Below, piece by piece: positions 43,701 through 55,200 of a DNA stretch of 64,000 nucleotides (positions within the stretch are counted from its first letter, which is position 1; each line of letters opens with the position of its first letter). Below the pieces are notes generated by a model. That model was not told where the DNA came from, searched no databases, and saw nothing but the letters and a program-made list of their open reading frames with translations. This DNA comes from Exobasidium rhododendri. Its lineage: Eukaryota; Basidiomycota; Exobasidiomycetes; Exobasidiales; Exobasidiaceae. The translations under genes and the position numbers were made by a program. The stretch spans positions 5,270,001 to 5,334,000 of the forward strand of contig CP110630.1 of the NCBI GenBank assembly GCA_026210745.1. Reading direction: 5' to 3'.

Positions 43701-46197
43701 TGCTTGTGAGGGGACCACTTGCGGACATTGGCGTCTGTGCCTCGATCCACGATTCAACTGGCGCTCGCTTGACTAGGGCGTGGTCACCACCTTCGCTTGT
43801 CGCCTCAAGAAGGACTTCTCTCTTAGAATGTGAGGCACCATGCGAGCGCGGTGGATGCGAGTCCGTTTGTGAATGTCTGAAGCACCTATGAGCGCGTGTA
43901 CAATAGGCACAAGAGGCCACAGCAAACACGGCACTCGCGGCAATAGCTCCTATCTCCAAGTTATTCCTGAACGCCTTCTCCTTGCGCAGATCGGCATCGT
44001 CCCTTGCAGCATTGTCATATCCCGTCCCCGTAACAGTGCCAGCAGCAGCCACTACGTCAGGAACGTTGCCAGGGCCTACAGCAGGATTGTTACTGACACC
44101 GGGAACAGTGCCGGTACCAGTGTACGGGTTGGAGCCCTGCTGAGGATTCATGTCGCTCGGTTGGTAATTCTCCATAAAGTTGACGCTGCCGAACGTACTG
44201 GAGGCGCTGCCAGAGTAATCGTCACGCCACTTCTTTCGATACGCTTTTCCCGCTCCTTTTGCCATCTTTCGATGCTCCCTGTATTCTTGAGCGCTAAAGT
44301 CAGAGACAGGGTGGAGACCCTGAACATGTGTAATACGGTGATTGAAGGAAGTCGCACCAGTGACAGGAGCACTCGAAGCTGGGAAAGCCTCTTTAATGGC
44401 TGGTACGACTGGCGCTCGCTTGACAAGGTGACTCTTGCTGTCCGTTTCAAAAAGAGGAGGAGATCGCCTCTTAAAGTGCGCCATCTCAGTCTCTTTGCCC
44501 TTGAAGATGTTGCCGATCTTCTTGACCTCGTCGATGGCGGTGCTTTCTCGTCTGCAGCAGCGAACGACACCGAGCACGGTACAGAGGGCAGCGCAAGAAC
44601 CAACGGCGATGCCTGCGATGGCGGGAGTCGAAAGAGAAGAAGAGTTGCCCTCTCCTTGCGATTCGACGCTGTACGGATTCGGATCGTATGGCTGGGTAGA
44701 GTCCATGAGCTCGGCAGAAGAGACTGTAGACGCTGAAGCACCCTTTGCCTGCTCCTTTGATTGTATGGACTTCTCGAAAGCGGCCCCCTCCCTCAACCAT
44801 CTCTCCCGTTGACGAACATTTTCCCGTGAATTGTGATCGTAGAGATGGTGGATACCTTTTACTTGAGCTCTGCCACCGTGCGAAGATGGAGCAAAGGTGG
44901 GAGAAGAGCTATACCCAGAAGAAGGTGCCACTACCTCAAGCAAAGCTTCCCCTACTGGTGCTCGTTTGACAAGACTGTGATCAGCACCGTTGCCTGGGTC
45001 TGGAGATAATTCTTCCCTTTTGACCCTTCTGATTCTTGCTCTCAATCCAGCATTCTGCTGTCGTAGACCGTCCTTCTCGCTCTTGTTCACGACGCACCAA
45101 CCTACACCGCAGATCGTGCCGGCAAGAACTCCAGCAGCCCCCACAGCACCACCGATCTTGGCGCCCGTTGGGAGATTTGAGAACCAGCCTCCTTGAGAAG
45201 CTTCAGAGACGTCAGTTGATTGCGGATTGGTGTTGAAGGACTGATCGTCGCCGTCGAGTAACATGGCATTGGAGGCGGTAGCAGAGGAGCTTTCAGGGTG
45301 CTCGGCGTACCACTTCTCCTTGTAGGCCTTTCGCTCTCCCTTCAACGCTTTACGATGGTCACGGAACTGAGGCGATCGAGGATCGAAAACGGGTGGCATA
45401 CCTTCCACTTGAGCTTGGGGTTCCTTGAATGCAGTTGCGCTGTGAAAGGCACTACTAGCTGAGGGGGTCACTGCTTCCATGCTAGTGCCTGCCGGTGCTC
45501 GCTTGACTAACTTGTGAACTCTTCCATCACGAACATCCGACGCAGACAAATGTCTCTTTGTCATTCTGCCTTGAATCATTTCAATATTTCGATCCTCTTC
45601 ACGTTTAGCTCTAATGCAGTCCACGATGTTCTTGCAATTTAGGGCCACACCAAGGAGAACAGCGCCGCCCAAAGTACCTGCTGCTACGCCCTCTACTATA
45701 GTCTTCGTGCTCAACGTGTTGCTCGTCGGGTCTCCAGTAGTATCAGTGCCAGCTTCGGTGAAAGGGACCGCGTCAGAGCCAGTGACGGTGCTGCCAGAGC
45801 CTTGTTGTGAGGACGAGTCTCTTGGTTGATTGTAATCCATCAGCTTGACATCGTTGTAGAACTCAGAGGCTCTACCTGGGTGTCTTGCGTGCCAGTCTTC
45901 TCGATAAGCCTTTCCTGAATTTTGCATCAACTTCCGATGTTTACGGTACGTTGGCGATTGAGCATCGACAACGGGGTGAATACCTTCCACTTGAGCTTTG
46001 GGAACGAAAATGGTAGTAGGGCCTGATGATGACAGTGGAGCTATCACGTCAAATTGCCCTCCAGTGGGTGCTCGCTTGACCAGATGACCTGCACGATTTC
46101 CCTCACCGCTGGCATTCACGACGTAACAGCTGATGAAAAGGACAGCCATGATACCTTTACGCATGGCGGACTCGAATGGCTTGCTTCGAAGAGTCAT
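40796..46197 (-). CDS. Kex2-type polyprotein A (1771 residues, 2 exons, five repeat units)
   Basis: Exons 42922-46197 (1092 codons) and 40796-42835 join in phase 0 through an 86-nt intron. The first ATG (46197) leads into a signal peptide (MAVLFISCYVVNA, residues 17-29). LVKR occurs at 39-42, 230-233, 409-412, 591-594 and 808-811, and LVRR at 1012-1015, spaced 179-217 residues and mostly followed by AP. Each unit has a V(E/K/Q)G motif, a D, a YR.HRK..K..K.YR.KW helix (degenerate in unit 3), in most units an SA.S.F..V.FM..YQP.D.NPQ region, a Gly/Ala hydrophobic segment followed or overlapped by Cys, then a second dibasic site. Exon 2 adds KR sites (LAKRA, LHKRA, LTKRG, NKREL), a Gly-rich tract and a hydrophobic segment near the C-terminus. 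Kex2/furin-type processing in the Golgi is inferred; the family is not one I know. Confidence 0.75.
41127..41235 (-). repeat. Gly-rich (GGC/GGT) coding tract
   Basis: Low-complexity sequence in exon 2 of polyprotein A encoding runs of Gly broken by RSGG and GSRSGG. It precedes the last hydrophobic segment of the protein. Confidence 0.9.
43153..46071 (-). repeat. Five tandem polyprotein units between dibasic sites
   Basis: Unit bounds, each starting just after LVKR: 45499-46071, 44962-45498, 44416-44961, 43765-44415 and 43153-43764. Units 4 and 5 are closest: both contain KGAGK.YRKKW, SASS.F, VNFMENYQPSDM and PQQG. Unit 3 is the most diverged in the central helix. A remnant sixth unit begins after LVRR. 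Confidence 0.85.
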
Positions 46198-47208
46198 GAC
46201 GACCGCAAACAAAGACCAAGTATGGCCCTTTATGTACTTGACGAAGCAGACAACAGACTTGGAAGAAGACGAGGATAGAACCGAAGGAAGAGGAGGAGGA
46301 CACCTTTCACTGAACAGACCAGCTGCTATAAAAGGAGTGAAGATGGAGTGAGGGAATAATCTCTAGATATGGTCGAGAGAGCTGCTTATAACTGTTTTCT
46401 CTGCCTGCAGAATCTGTAGATTCTCTTCTGAATACTACAAGGCGATGCAGCGCCAGTCTTTGCTATGAAGCACTGCTACACGACGGCGAGCCCAGTGTAT
46501 GTTCACTTGCGTATCGCTTCAAGCAACGCCAAGGCCTTTCTTCGCATCACGTTAAATGCGACATGAAATGCCAAGAAGATCAGCCGATGCACGTCCTGTG
46601 TAGATTGCAATCATGCTGTGTCGATTGCTGCCCTGGGAGTGCGACGCATAACGGGCGGCGGCATCATCAGGGCCAGACCCTTAATTTTCCTTAAAGGAGA
46701 CTTGCTCTCACTAGCATCTCACTCTCTTGACCTGCCCTAGTCCACAATCACTATTCTCTGCGCTCAAACGGCTAGTAATCGGCATTCCTCTGTTCTCGCT
46801 GCTTTGCTCGGTCTTTTAGGGCGTTGCACCTGGCGCCAAAGGCAAGTAGAGGACTGGTTGATTGGGCCGATGGGCGGCCCCCCCCCTTCCTTCCAAAGAT
46901 CAACACTCTCGCACTCGCACTCGCAATAAAGAGTCTCACCTTTACGCACGAAGCGAGGGCTTCGTGTCATCGACAGGCAGTGATCACGGGCAAAGGATGG
47001 AGGACAGCGTCTCATCTTCTAACGACCCACTCACCTCAACTTCAAGGACCGGTGAAGCGCGATGGATTCTCACGCGAGGGGCGGCGCACGAGCCCATTCT
47101 CGATTTTAGCTCTGCACTGAGCCACCTCGGCTTCCTCCACCCCTTCGCCCTATCCAGACGTTGACTCCGTTTTGGCTACTTAGCTTCACACCTGCTCCTC
47201 GGTCAACG
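46198..47208. promoter_or_regulatory. Divergent region between polyprotein A and GYP2
   Basis: 1011 bp. It holds the shared 13-base element and a CTATAAAAGG at 46325-46334. The remainder has short unsupported open frames and a C-run near 46879-46888. No RNA gene was recognised. Confidence 0.55.
46315..46327 (-). promoter_or_regulatory. 13-base element shared by polyprotein genes (copy A)
   Basis: CAGACCAGCTGCT on the plus strand, with its near edge 118 bp upstream of the gene A ATG. It is followed immediately on the plus strand by ATAAAAGG, so a TATA-like sequence overlaps. Confidence 0.6.
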
Positions 47209-49937
47209 ATGTCGACGATAGCACACTCCCTACGAGACTTCAGGGAGCCGACTAAAGCACAACAAGTCATCCAATCGTTTGGCCTTCCATCGACTGAGGT
47301 TTCGCTTGATGAGATCCCAGCCGTCTTATCTATCTCAAATTCGTCCAACAATGCCAGCGGATCTGAAGCTGTCGATCAATCGGAACATGAAGACCAGGTG
47401 TACTCCGGCCGCCTCACACTCACAAATGCATTCCTATGCTTCGTCAGCCTAGACAGGAGAAGCTGCCGAGTGAGCTTGCCGTTGTACTGCGTTCGAAGGG
47501 TAGAAAGATTGAATACAATTAGAGGGGGTGTATTCACTCTTGCCATAGTGGTTTGGCATGGGATGAAGATTGTAAGTGCCAAGAATAGATGAGCAGGATC
47601 TCAATGAAGCAGTGCTGATGCACAGATTGAGACTTTCAGATACTGCAATTGAATGCACTTCGACCACAGTGTGAATCCTTCTGTAGCCAGCTGCGAGACA
47701 ATCTGCGGGGTCAGTTGAGCCACATGAAGACGCTCAAGAGCTTTGCTGGAGGTTGCTATAGCGAAGTGCTGCTTCAGGAAGCCTTGAATGATGACAAGCT
47801 AGGAGTTTCGGTGGTAGGGGAAGGTTCGACGCCAGGGGAGAGAGAAAAGGAAGCAGCAGATATCGGAGCAATGGAGCCTCAAGATCTTGTAGACGCTTTG
47901 CCCCCTGCTCCCCCTTATCATGCTGGCCTAGGCGCACGTTTCAAGTTCCCGGGTGATCCTCGAAAGCTAAGAGAGAAGTCAAAGGTGAAACTATGGAAGG
48001 ACTACCTGAGAGGTGAGTGATGATGAGTCGTGTCCTTTTCTGCTCCTCAAGTGACGCTCATGATTACCCTATAGTCCACGGTCGTAATTTGACCCTGGTG
48101 CGATATCCTCAATTCCTACGACTCGTTCAGGTTGGCCTTCCCAATCGAATCAGAGGCGAGATCTGGGAATTGACGTCTGGTAGTATCTACATGCGCTTTG
48201 CTAACCAGGGTGCGTATCAAGCCATATTGAAGGAAAATGATGGAAAGGTCAGCACGAGCACGGAGGAGATTGAGAAGGATCTGAACAGAAGTCTGCCGGA
48301 GTATGCAGGGTATCAGTCGCCCGAGGGTATAGAGGTGAGCTGTGCAGGCTGTATGATGTAAGCTTGGTGTGGGTGGGGAAGTTGTATTGAAAGTATCTTT
48401 CTCCTCCTGGAACGCAGACACTTCGGAGGGTGTTGACAGCATACAGTTGGAAGAATCCGGAGCTGGGGTACTGTCAAGCTATGAATATAGTCGTGGCAGC
48501 GCTGCTCATGTGAGGCGTGCGAAGTCGTCCAGTGATGTGCTCCATGATCTCACTTACTAAACTCCCCTTCTCTCTTGCTAGATACACATCCGAAGAGCAA
48601 TGCTTCTGGCTGCTGGACATGCTCTGCGATCGTCTGCTGCCCGGCTACTATACGTGCGTGTACGGATGAGGCTCCCTTTGTGATCAGGCCAGGGCTTACG
48701 CTGCTCCCTTCCACTCTGTGCAGCCAATCCATGTCCGGCACAATCCTCGATCAGAAGGTCTTTGAGCACCTCGTTCAGCGATCTTTGCCGATGATCCACG
48801 ACCACTTTGTGCAGACCGACATTCAGTTGTCAGTTGCGTCGTTGCCATGGTTCTTATCGCTCTACATCAACTCGATGCCGATGGTGTTTGCATTCCGGAT
48901 CGTAGACTGCTTCATGGCCATGGGACCCAAGGTACTCTTTCAAGTCGGTCTTGCCATCCTCAAGATCAACGGGGAAGAGTTGCTGTCCGGTCGTATCACT
49001 GATGACGGGGCGTTCATCAATATGATCAAGGCATACTTCAGAACATTGGGAGACTCTGCTCATCCGGAAAGCCGCAATCCTCGTCATCGACAGATCACGA
49101 ATTTCCAGGAGCTCCTGGTCGTCGCTTTTCGAGAGTTTGGCGTGGTGAGCGAAGAGACGATTGCAAGTGAGAGGCGACGATTCAGACAGGAGATAGTGCA
49201 AGAGATTGAGCTATTTGCAAAGAGGAGCGCTGTCAGGAATCTCTCGAACCTGGGTCGCTTTAGCAAAGAACAAGCCGGACTGATCTATGATCAGGTAGTG
49301 GAGGCCATCTATCGAACTCGGCATGCCCCAGGTCAGACAGACGTCAATGCCTCGATGATAAAGGAGAAAGGCGGTGTCGATGCTACCGTGATGGACACGC
49401 AGGACTACAAGGAGATGCGCATCAACTTGGCCACCTTTCGCTACTTTATGGCCGAAGTGGCTACATGGGCAAGGGATGAATTCGTCGTTTCTAACGGCTT
49501 TCAAGAAAGGATCGAGAGAAAGGTGCCCGAGAATGAAGTCACTACTCGAATCTTCCACCATTGGGATGTGGAGAAGAGGGACACGCTGAGTCTGCAAGAC
49601 ATCGTGACTGGCTTGGATGGTATCATCTTTGCTCGAGACGATGTCATGGCGAGCATTGAATGGTTCTTTAAGTTGCACTCGGGCGGGAGAGAGTCTCTGA
49701 CAAAGGACGAAGTGTTGCGCTTGAGTGAATCACTCCTTTTCAGTGAGTGTGCAGTGTGCAGATCTCCTTTAAGGGGGGGGGGAAGGCTTTCGTCTCCATG
49801 TCTGACTCTGACCGTGATCCAATGTCTACCCTACAGTGTTCAGGAACGAGAATAGCGATGGTCACCTCGGGGCTGTCAGCCAGCTCATCAGTCAATCGTT
49901 TGGAGGTACCGAGGGGATGACGGCCAAAGGCAATTGA
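47209..49937 (+). CDS. GYP2: Gyp2/Mdr1-type Rab GTPase-activating protein (GRAM plus TBC)
   Basis: Seven exons: 47209-47571, 47640-48012, 48075-48334, 48418-48509, 48582-48653, 48724-49742 and 49837-49937, total 2280 nt (759 residues). A GRAM domain lies near 45-125 ([17 protein letters not shown]). The TBC domain starts near 266 ([16 protein letters not shown]). It has the catalytic arginine finger in IEKDLNR (Arg317) and the glutamine finger in YCQAMN (Gln352). The motif [12 protein letters not shown] and an EF-hand-like C-terminal region ([27 protein letters not shown]) match Gyp2/Mdr1. These proteins stimulate GTP hydrolysis by Rab GTPases such as Ypt6 in Golgi and recycling traffic. Divergent from polyprotein A. 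Confidence 0.93.
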
Positions 49938-50201
49938 GAGTTTTCGTCTTGCCGTGTACGATAAAATTTCTCCTTTCTCCTTCCCTTCATCCACGTTTGT
50001 TCACAATTCTAATCGAGTTCAGCATTTCGTGAGCGTTGATGGACCCCCTTTGGTATAGATATAGATACGATGGCAACCAGCTCTGCTAAATCGAGGCTGG
50101 CCCGTGCAGCCGTGCTCTTTCTAGTTGAATCTCTTGCGAATGGGCTAAGGGCGACACAGGACGACGATTCGTGGGGGTAGCGATTCCTCTCAACCGAAGC
50201 C

Positions 50202-51092
50202 ATGGCCTGGAGATGCTCGGGGCACACGAATCAAGAGCTGCTTGGCAAGATGCGCTCGGCGGATCTGATCAAGTCGTCCCTTGTCTTCCAAGCGATGAAT
50301 CGAGTTGATCGAGCGAATTATGTAATGCCCTCGTCTCGACCGGAAGCTTACAGCGACTCACCACAATCTATTGGGTTTGGAGCGACAATCAGTGCCCCTC
50401 ACATGCATGCTCTTGCAGCAGAAGCACTTCTCTCATTTCTCAAGCCTGGTCATAAGGTACTAGATGTAGGCTCAGGTTCAGGTTACACAATGGCCATATT
50501 TTTCCACCTCGTCCAGAAAGGTGCTAGCGGCGAGGGCAACAACAAGAAGCAAGTCATCGGTGTTGATCACATCCCACAGCTGGTCAAGATGGCAGATGAC
50601 AACTTGCGAAAGGATGGGCTGGGAGAGTTTCTAGATCAGGGTAAGATACAGGTCGTTCTCGGTGACGGCAGGCTTGGTCAGTGAGGTAGCAGTAGCAGAC
50701 AGACCCTCCTCAACGAAGCAATGTTTGATGGAAGTGCTCGCTCTCCTACTGCAGGCTTTGCGCAGGGCGGTCCATACGACGCCATTCACGTCGGAGCAGC
50801 TGCGTCTACCATACCTGAAGCCCTTGTTGAACAGCTCGCCAAGCCGGGAAGGATGTTCATACCTGTGACTGATCCTTCCGGTCAAGGCCAGTGAGTCAAA
50901 AAGTCGGCTGATAAGGCCCAGAAGGCCCAGCGAAGCAGCAGCAGCACCCATGCATGCTGACCCTTTAATACCACCAGGAGCATCTGGCATGTCGAGAAGG
51001 ACAGGGATGGCATAGTCACAAAGGAGATGCAATTTGGTGTCAGATACGTCCCTTTGACAGATCAGCAGTCGCAGTGGCCATCGGGAGATTGA
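50202..51092 (+). CDS. PCM1: Protein-L-isoaspartate O-methyltransferase
   Basis: Exons 50202-50676, 50755-50890 and 50978-51092 give 726 nt (241 residues). Key motifs are [14 protein letters not shown] at the N-terminus, the conserved [14 protein letters not shown], the SAM-binding [13 protein letters not shown] (86-98), VVLGDGR, the [10 protein letters not shown] post-motif, and the C-terminal [10 protein letters not shown]. The enzyme methylates isoaspartyl residues in damaged proteins to start their repair. All three exons are needed to restore the family sequence, which supports the splice calls. The upstream gap from GYP2 is 264 bp. Confidence 0.95.
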
Positions 51093-52236
51093 AGAATTCC
51101 GTATCAATAGATATTACTGATACATCTACCAAATACTTACTTTACTACGACTACAGTACTGCTTGCCTCTCTCTACTCTTGGCGAGTTCTACCAGAAGCG
51201 TTATAGAACCCGCATGTAAGGAAGCCCCAATGGAAGCTGAGCTGCCGGAACGTATTGGCGGGACTCACCGCGCGCGTTTTTGTATTGCATTTCAATGACA
51301 AAGGGAAAAGGAGGCCCAATCGTTGACTCTGCTCATGTGAGCAATAGAAAAGTGTAATGGGCCTGAGCTTGGCATACCACTCGAAAAAAAAGCAGGAGCA
51401 GTAAGCATTCTTAGGGCGACTTGCATCTTTGTATTGGTAATCTTTTTGTATAGAATTCCTTGTCGACTACAGTCCTGCAGTCCTCTGACTCTAGCCAGAC
51501 TCGTCATGCAATTTTAAATTGTTTTTGTTTCCTGATTCGAGGCGTTGCACCACGGGTCTGATCTAGCCGTCGTTCATCTTCGAACTTGGTTGCAGTCACC
51601 ATCTATTTCAATTCTTACACTTCACTATTGTCGTCAGCCCATTCTGTCAGAAGACAGCTAGCAGAGGCCAAGTTCGGCTGGGATCGAGTGAAAACATTGC
51701 AACTCTTGTCCAATTGTTACGAGATACGTTCAGCCGCCCATCGATCCTCGCACAAGCACCACCATCTTCGGAAGGAGAATAAAGTAAATACCCCTGGAAG
51801 TGTTCCGACTTTTTGGTAAAATTTTAAAATAACAGGGAATCGCCTGTCCACTCTTTCCTCTTACCACTCTCTCATCCGATTCCTTCTTTCGTCTTTCGTT
51901 CCTCCACGGACATCGACAATACCATCGAGCCAGAAACGCCACACTTTTAGGGTCTCGCCAATCCTCTACCGCCCTCGCTCACTCAGCCTTATCCTGCACT
52001 GCTTTGCTTCTATGCTCTGCTTCTGATCGCGCAATCTGCAAGTTTGACTCCAGCTGCACCTGTCCAGTATTTGCACTCACACCTGCCCACACCAGCATTC
52101 TGCCCTTTCCCGATAACAACTTAGCAGCATACATTCCCTCACGAGATATCCGGGCCAATCTCTCCTAGGCTATAGTGGATTAATCTCTCATTGCCCTTCA
52201 AGATTACAACGTAATTGAAGAGTCCAAAATACAGCG
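51093..52236. promoter_or_regulatory. Upstream region of the P4-ATPase
   Basis: 1144 bp with long pyrimidine-rich stretches (about 51840-52200), consistent with a long 5' untranslated region. TACAGTACT is at 51152-51160, just past the methyltransferase stop. No gene is supported. Confidence 0.5.
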
Positions 52237-55200
52237 ATGGGCGACCTGAAAAGGACCAACACCTCCTTGAGCAAGAAGCGTGCGGCAAGAAAGAGAAAGA
52301 TTCAAGCTGAGAATGCGACAGGATGGTGGACGAATTTTACTAAAAAGATGGGCAAGCTCGACATCGACAAGCTACTCTTTGAGAGGAGGAGGCCGACTCC
52401 TGCACCAAGATCAGTATATTTCAATGAGCCATTGCCAGCTGAAGCATTTGACAAGAAAGGGAAACCTCACAAACAATGGCAGTTTGCGACCAATCAGGTA
52501 TGTTGGCGTGGCCGGGAGCAGAGCGATCAGAGACGATTTGCTGACACATTTTATCGCGTTCAGCTCTTGACTGCTCGGTACACAGTCTACAACTTTGTCT
52601 TCAAGGTGAGAGCGTTGTGTGGTGTCTGATGGACGTGTGCTGCTTCTTCGACTCACAAAGTGCCTCCTCACTTCCTTCCACTACAGAATCTGTACGAGCA
52701 ATACCACCGAGTAGCGAACATGTTCTTCACCCTCATTGTCGTGTTGCAATTCTTCCCAGAATTCTCCACCATCTCGCCTGGTATATCCATGTTGCCTTTG
52801 CTCTTGGTCTTGGCTGTCACTATGGTCAAGGACGGCTACGAAGATTGGAGGAGACACATTAGTGATCGCAGCATCAACAACGCGAAAGTGCGTGTCATGG
52901 TAGGAGGTGGCTGGATCAATCCAAATGTCAATGAGGCAAAGCAACGATCCTTCCAATCTGCCTTTACTTCCTTCAAAGATCAAATGCTCGGCGGAAAGAA
53001 GCGTCAACAGAAGAAGGTCCTTGAGCACGAAAAGATCTTGGAAGCTTCGAGAGGTGCGATTGTTCAGGATGAGCCCTTAGAGACGACCGTGGCTGCACCA
53101 GGAGGAGGCACTCACACTCACGTAACTTCGGGAGAGGACGATTCAGGACTTTTGCATCGCACGAGAACTTCATTCAGCTCGATGAGGTCAGGCAACTTGC
53201 AAAGAAGATTGTCCTCAGTGAACGGCAATCCATCTTATGAGCACCTTCCCGATGGTCGTGTCAGATACCATGGAAAGCTTTTGACACCGGAAGACGAGCA
53301 AAAGTACTGGGCTGCCAAAGCACCACGATGGAGGAAGCAAAGTTGGGACGAGTTACGAGTAGGTGAATACGTCTTGTTGAAAAACAACGAGGCCATCCCC
53401 GCCGATGTGGTCGTTTGTGCGACATCGGAAGACGAAGATTGCTGTTACATCGAGACGAAGAACTTGGACGGAGAGACGAATCTCAAGGTTCGCAGTGCCG
53501 TTCCTGAGCTGGCTCAAACAATCCGCTCGGCAAGTGATGCAGCACAAGCTCTGCTGCGAGTGGATGCCGAACCTCAAGACACGAACATGTACCGACTGAA
53601 TGCCAGCGTCGTGCTCGGTGATCGCTTTGATCGAGATGGTCAACCTCTGCGATGTCCAGTCACGATCAACAATATCCTGTTGCGTGGTTGCAACATCCGG
53701 AACACCAAGTGGGTCATTGGACTCGTTCTCATGACGGGAGTAGACACGAAGATCATCGCCAATTCGGGAAATACACCGACCAAGCGTGGAAAGGTGGAGA
53801 AGCTGATGAACCCGATGGTGTACGTCAACTTGATCATTCTTGCCATCATGGCGACCGCTTGTGCTATTGCCGACTCGCTCATTGAAGTTCACTTCTTTAA
53901 CTTGACGGCCTACTGGGAGTATCTTGCCATCTTCAGTGATGACAATCCGCACATCAATGGCTTGGTGACGTTTGGGAATTCACTCATCACCTTTCAGAAC
54001 ATTGTGCCAATTTCGCTGTACATTTCGATTGAGGTTGTGCGAACCATCCAAGCTTACCTCATCTTTGATGACTACGACATCTACTACGAAAAGACGAACA
54101 GACGAACGATTGCTCGATCCTGGAATTTGGCAGATGACCTTGGCCAGATCCAGTACGTCTTCTCCGACAAGACGGGTACCTTGACGCAGAATCTCATGAT
54201 CTTTCGAGAGTTCGTTGTGGGGGGTGTAGTCTACCAAGGCGACGATGAATTTGGACAGAAGTCTCGCCAGTCGTTTGACCATCAGAGTCCTTTTGAAAAA
54301 GGCGTGTTGTCCAAGGACAGTGTATCTGATTCATCCAAATCCAACGAAGACCAGGGAAGGATCCGTGTCAAACCGGCCAATGGAGAAGTCCCACCCTTTA
54401 CCGATCGTAGACTGACGGAAGCACTTCGAAATGGGCCATTAGATCAAGCAGGAAGACTCGGCTGGTTCTGGAGAACACTTGCCCTATGTCACACTGTCGT
54501 CACCGGAACCGATGAAGAAACGGGTCTGCTAGAGTTCAAGGCACAAAGTCCAGACGAGCAGGCGCTGGTACAAGCTGCTGCTGATGTCGGATTCACGTTT
54601 GTGGGAAAGGACCGCAGTACGCTGAACCTTCAGGCACCTGCTTCCATCGAACTTGAAAAGTATGAATTGCTGACCGTCCTTGAATTCTCATCGGCAAGAA
54701 AGAGAATGAGCGTCATTATTCGACGTCATTCCGATGATCAGATCATTGTCATGTCAAAGGGAGCCGACAGCGCCATCTTTGAGCGAAGCGCGCGTGGTCA
54801 AGACGAACTTAAGAGGACGACCGATGAAGCGCTAGAGGGCTTTGCCAACAAGGGCCTCCGAACGCTCTGTCTAGCGTACAAAGAGATCAGCACTCAGGAG
54901 TACGAGATTTGGGCTAAGCAATACCACGAAGCCACAGTTTCATTGGAGTTCCGAGACGAGAAGATGGAGGAGCTGGCGGATGCGATGGAAAGAAATCTTG
55001 TGCTGTTGGGTGCTACGGGTATTGAAGATCGACTGCAAGACGGTGTACCGGAGACGATTGCGGATCTGAAGCGTGCCGGAATCAATGTCTGGGTTGCTAC
55101 CGGTGACAAGTTGGAGACCGCCATTGCGATTGGTTACAGTACGATGTTGCTTTCAAAGGACATGAACCTGATCGTCGTTCGCGGAGGTGAATATGGGCAG

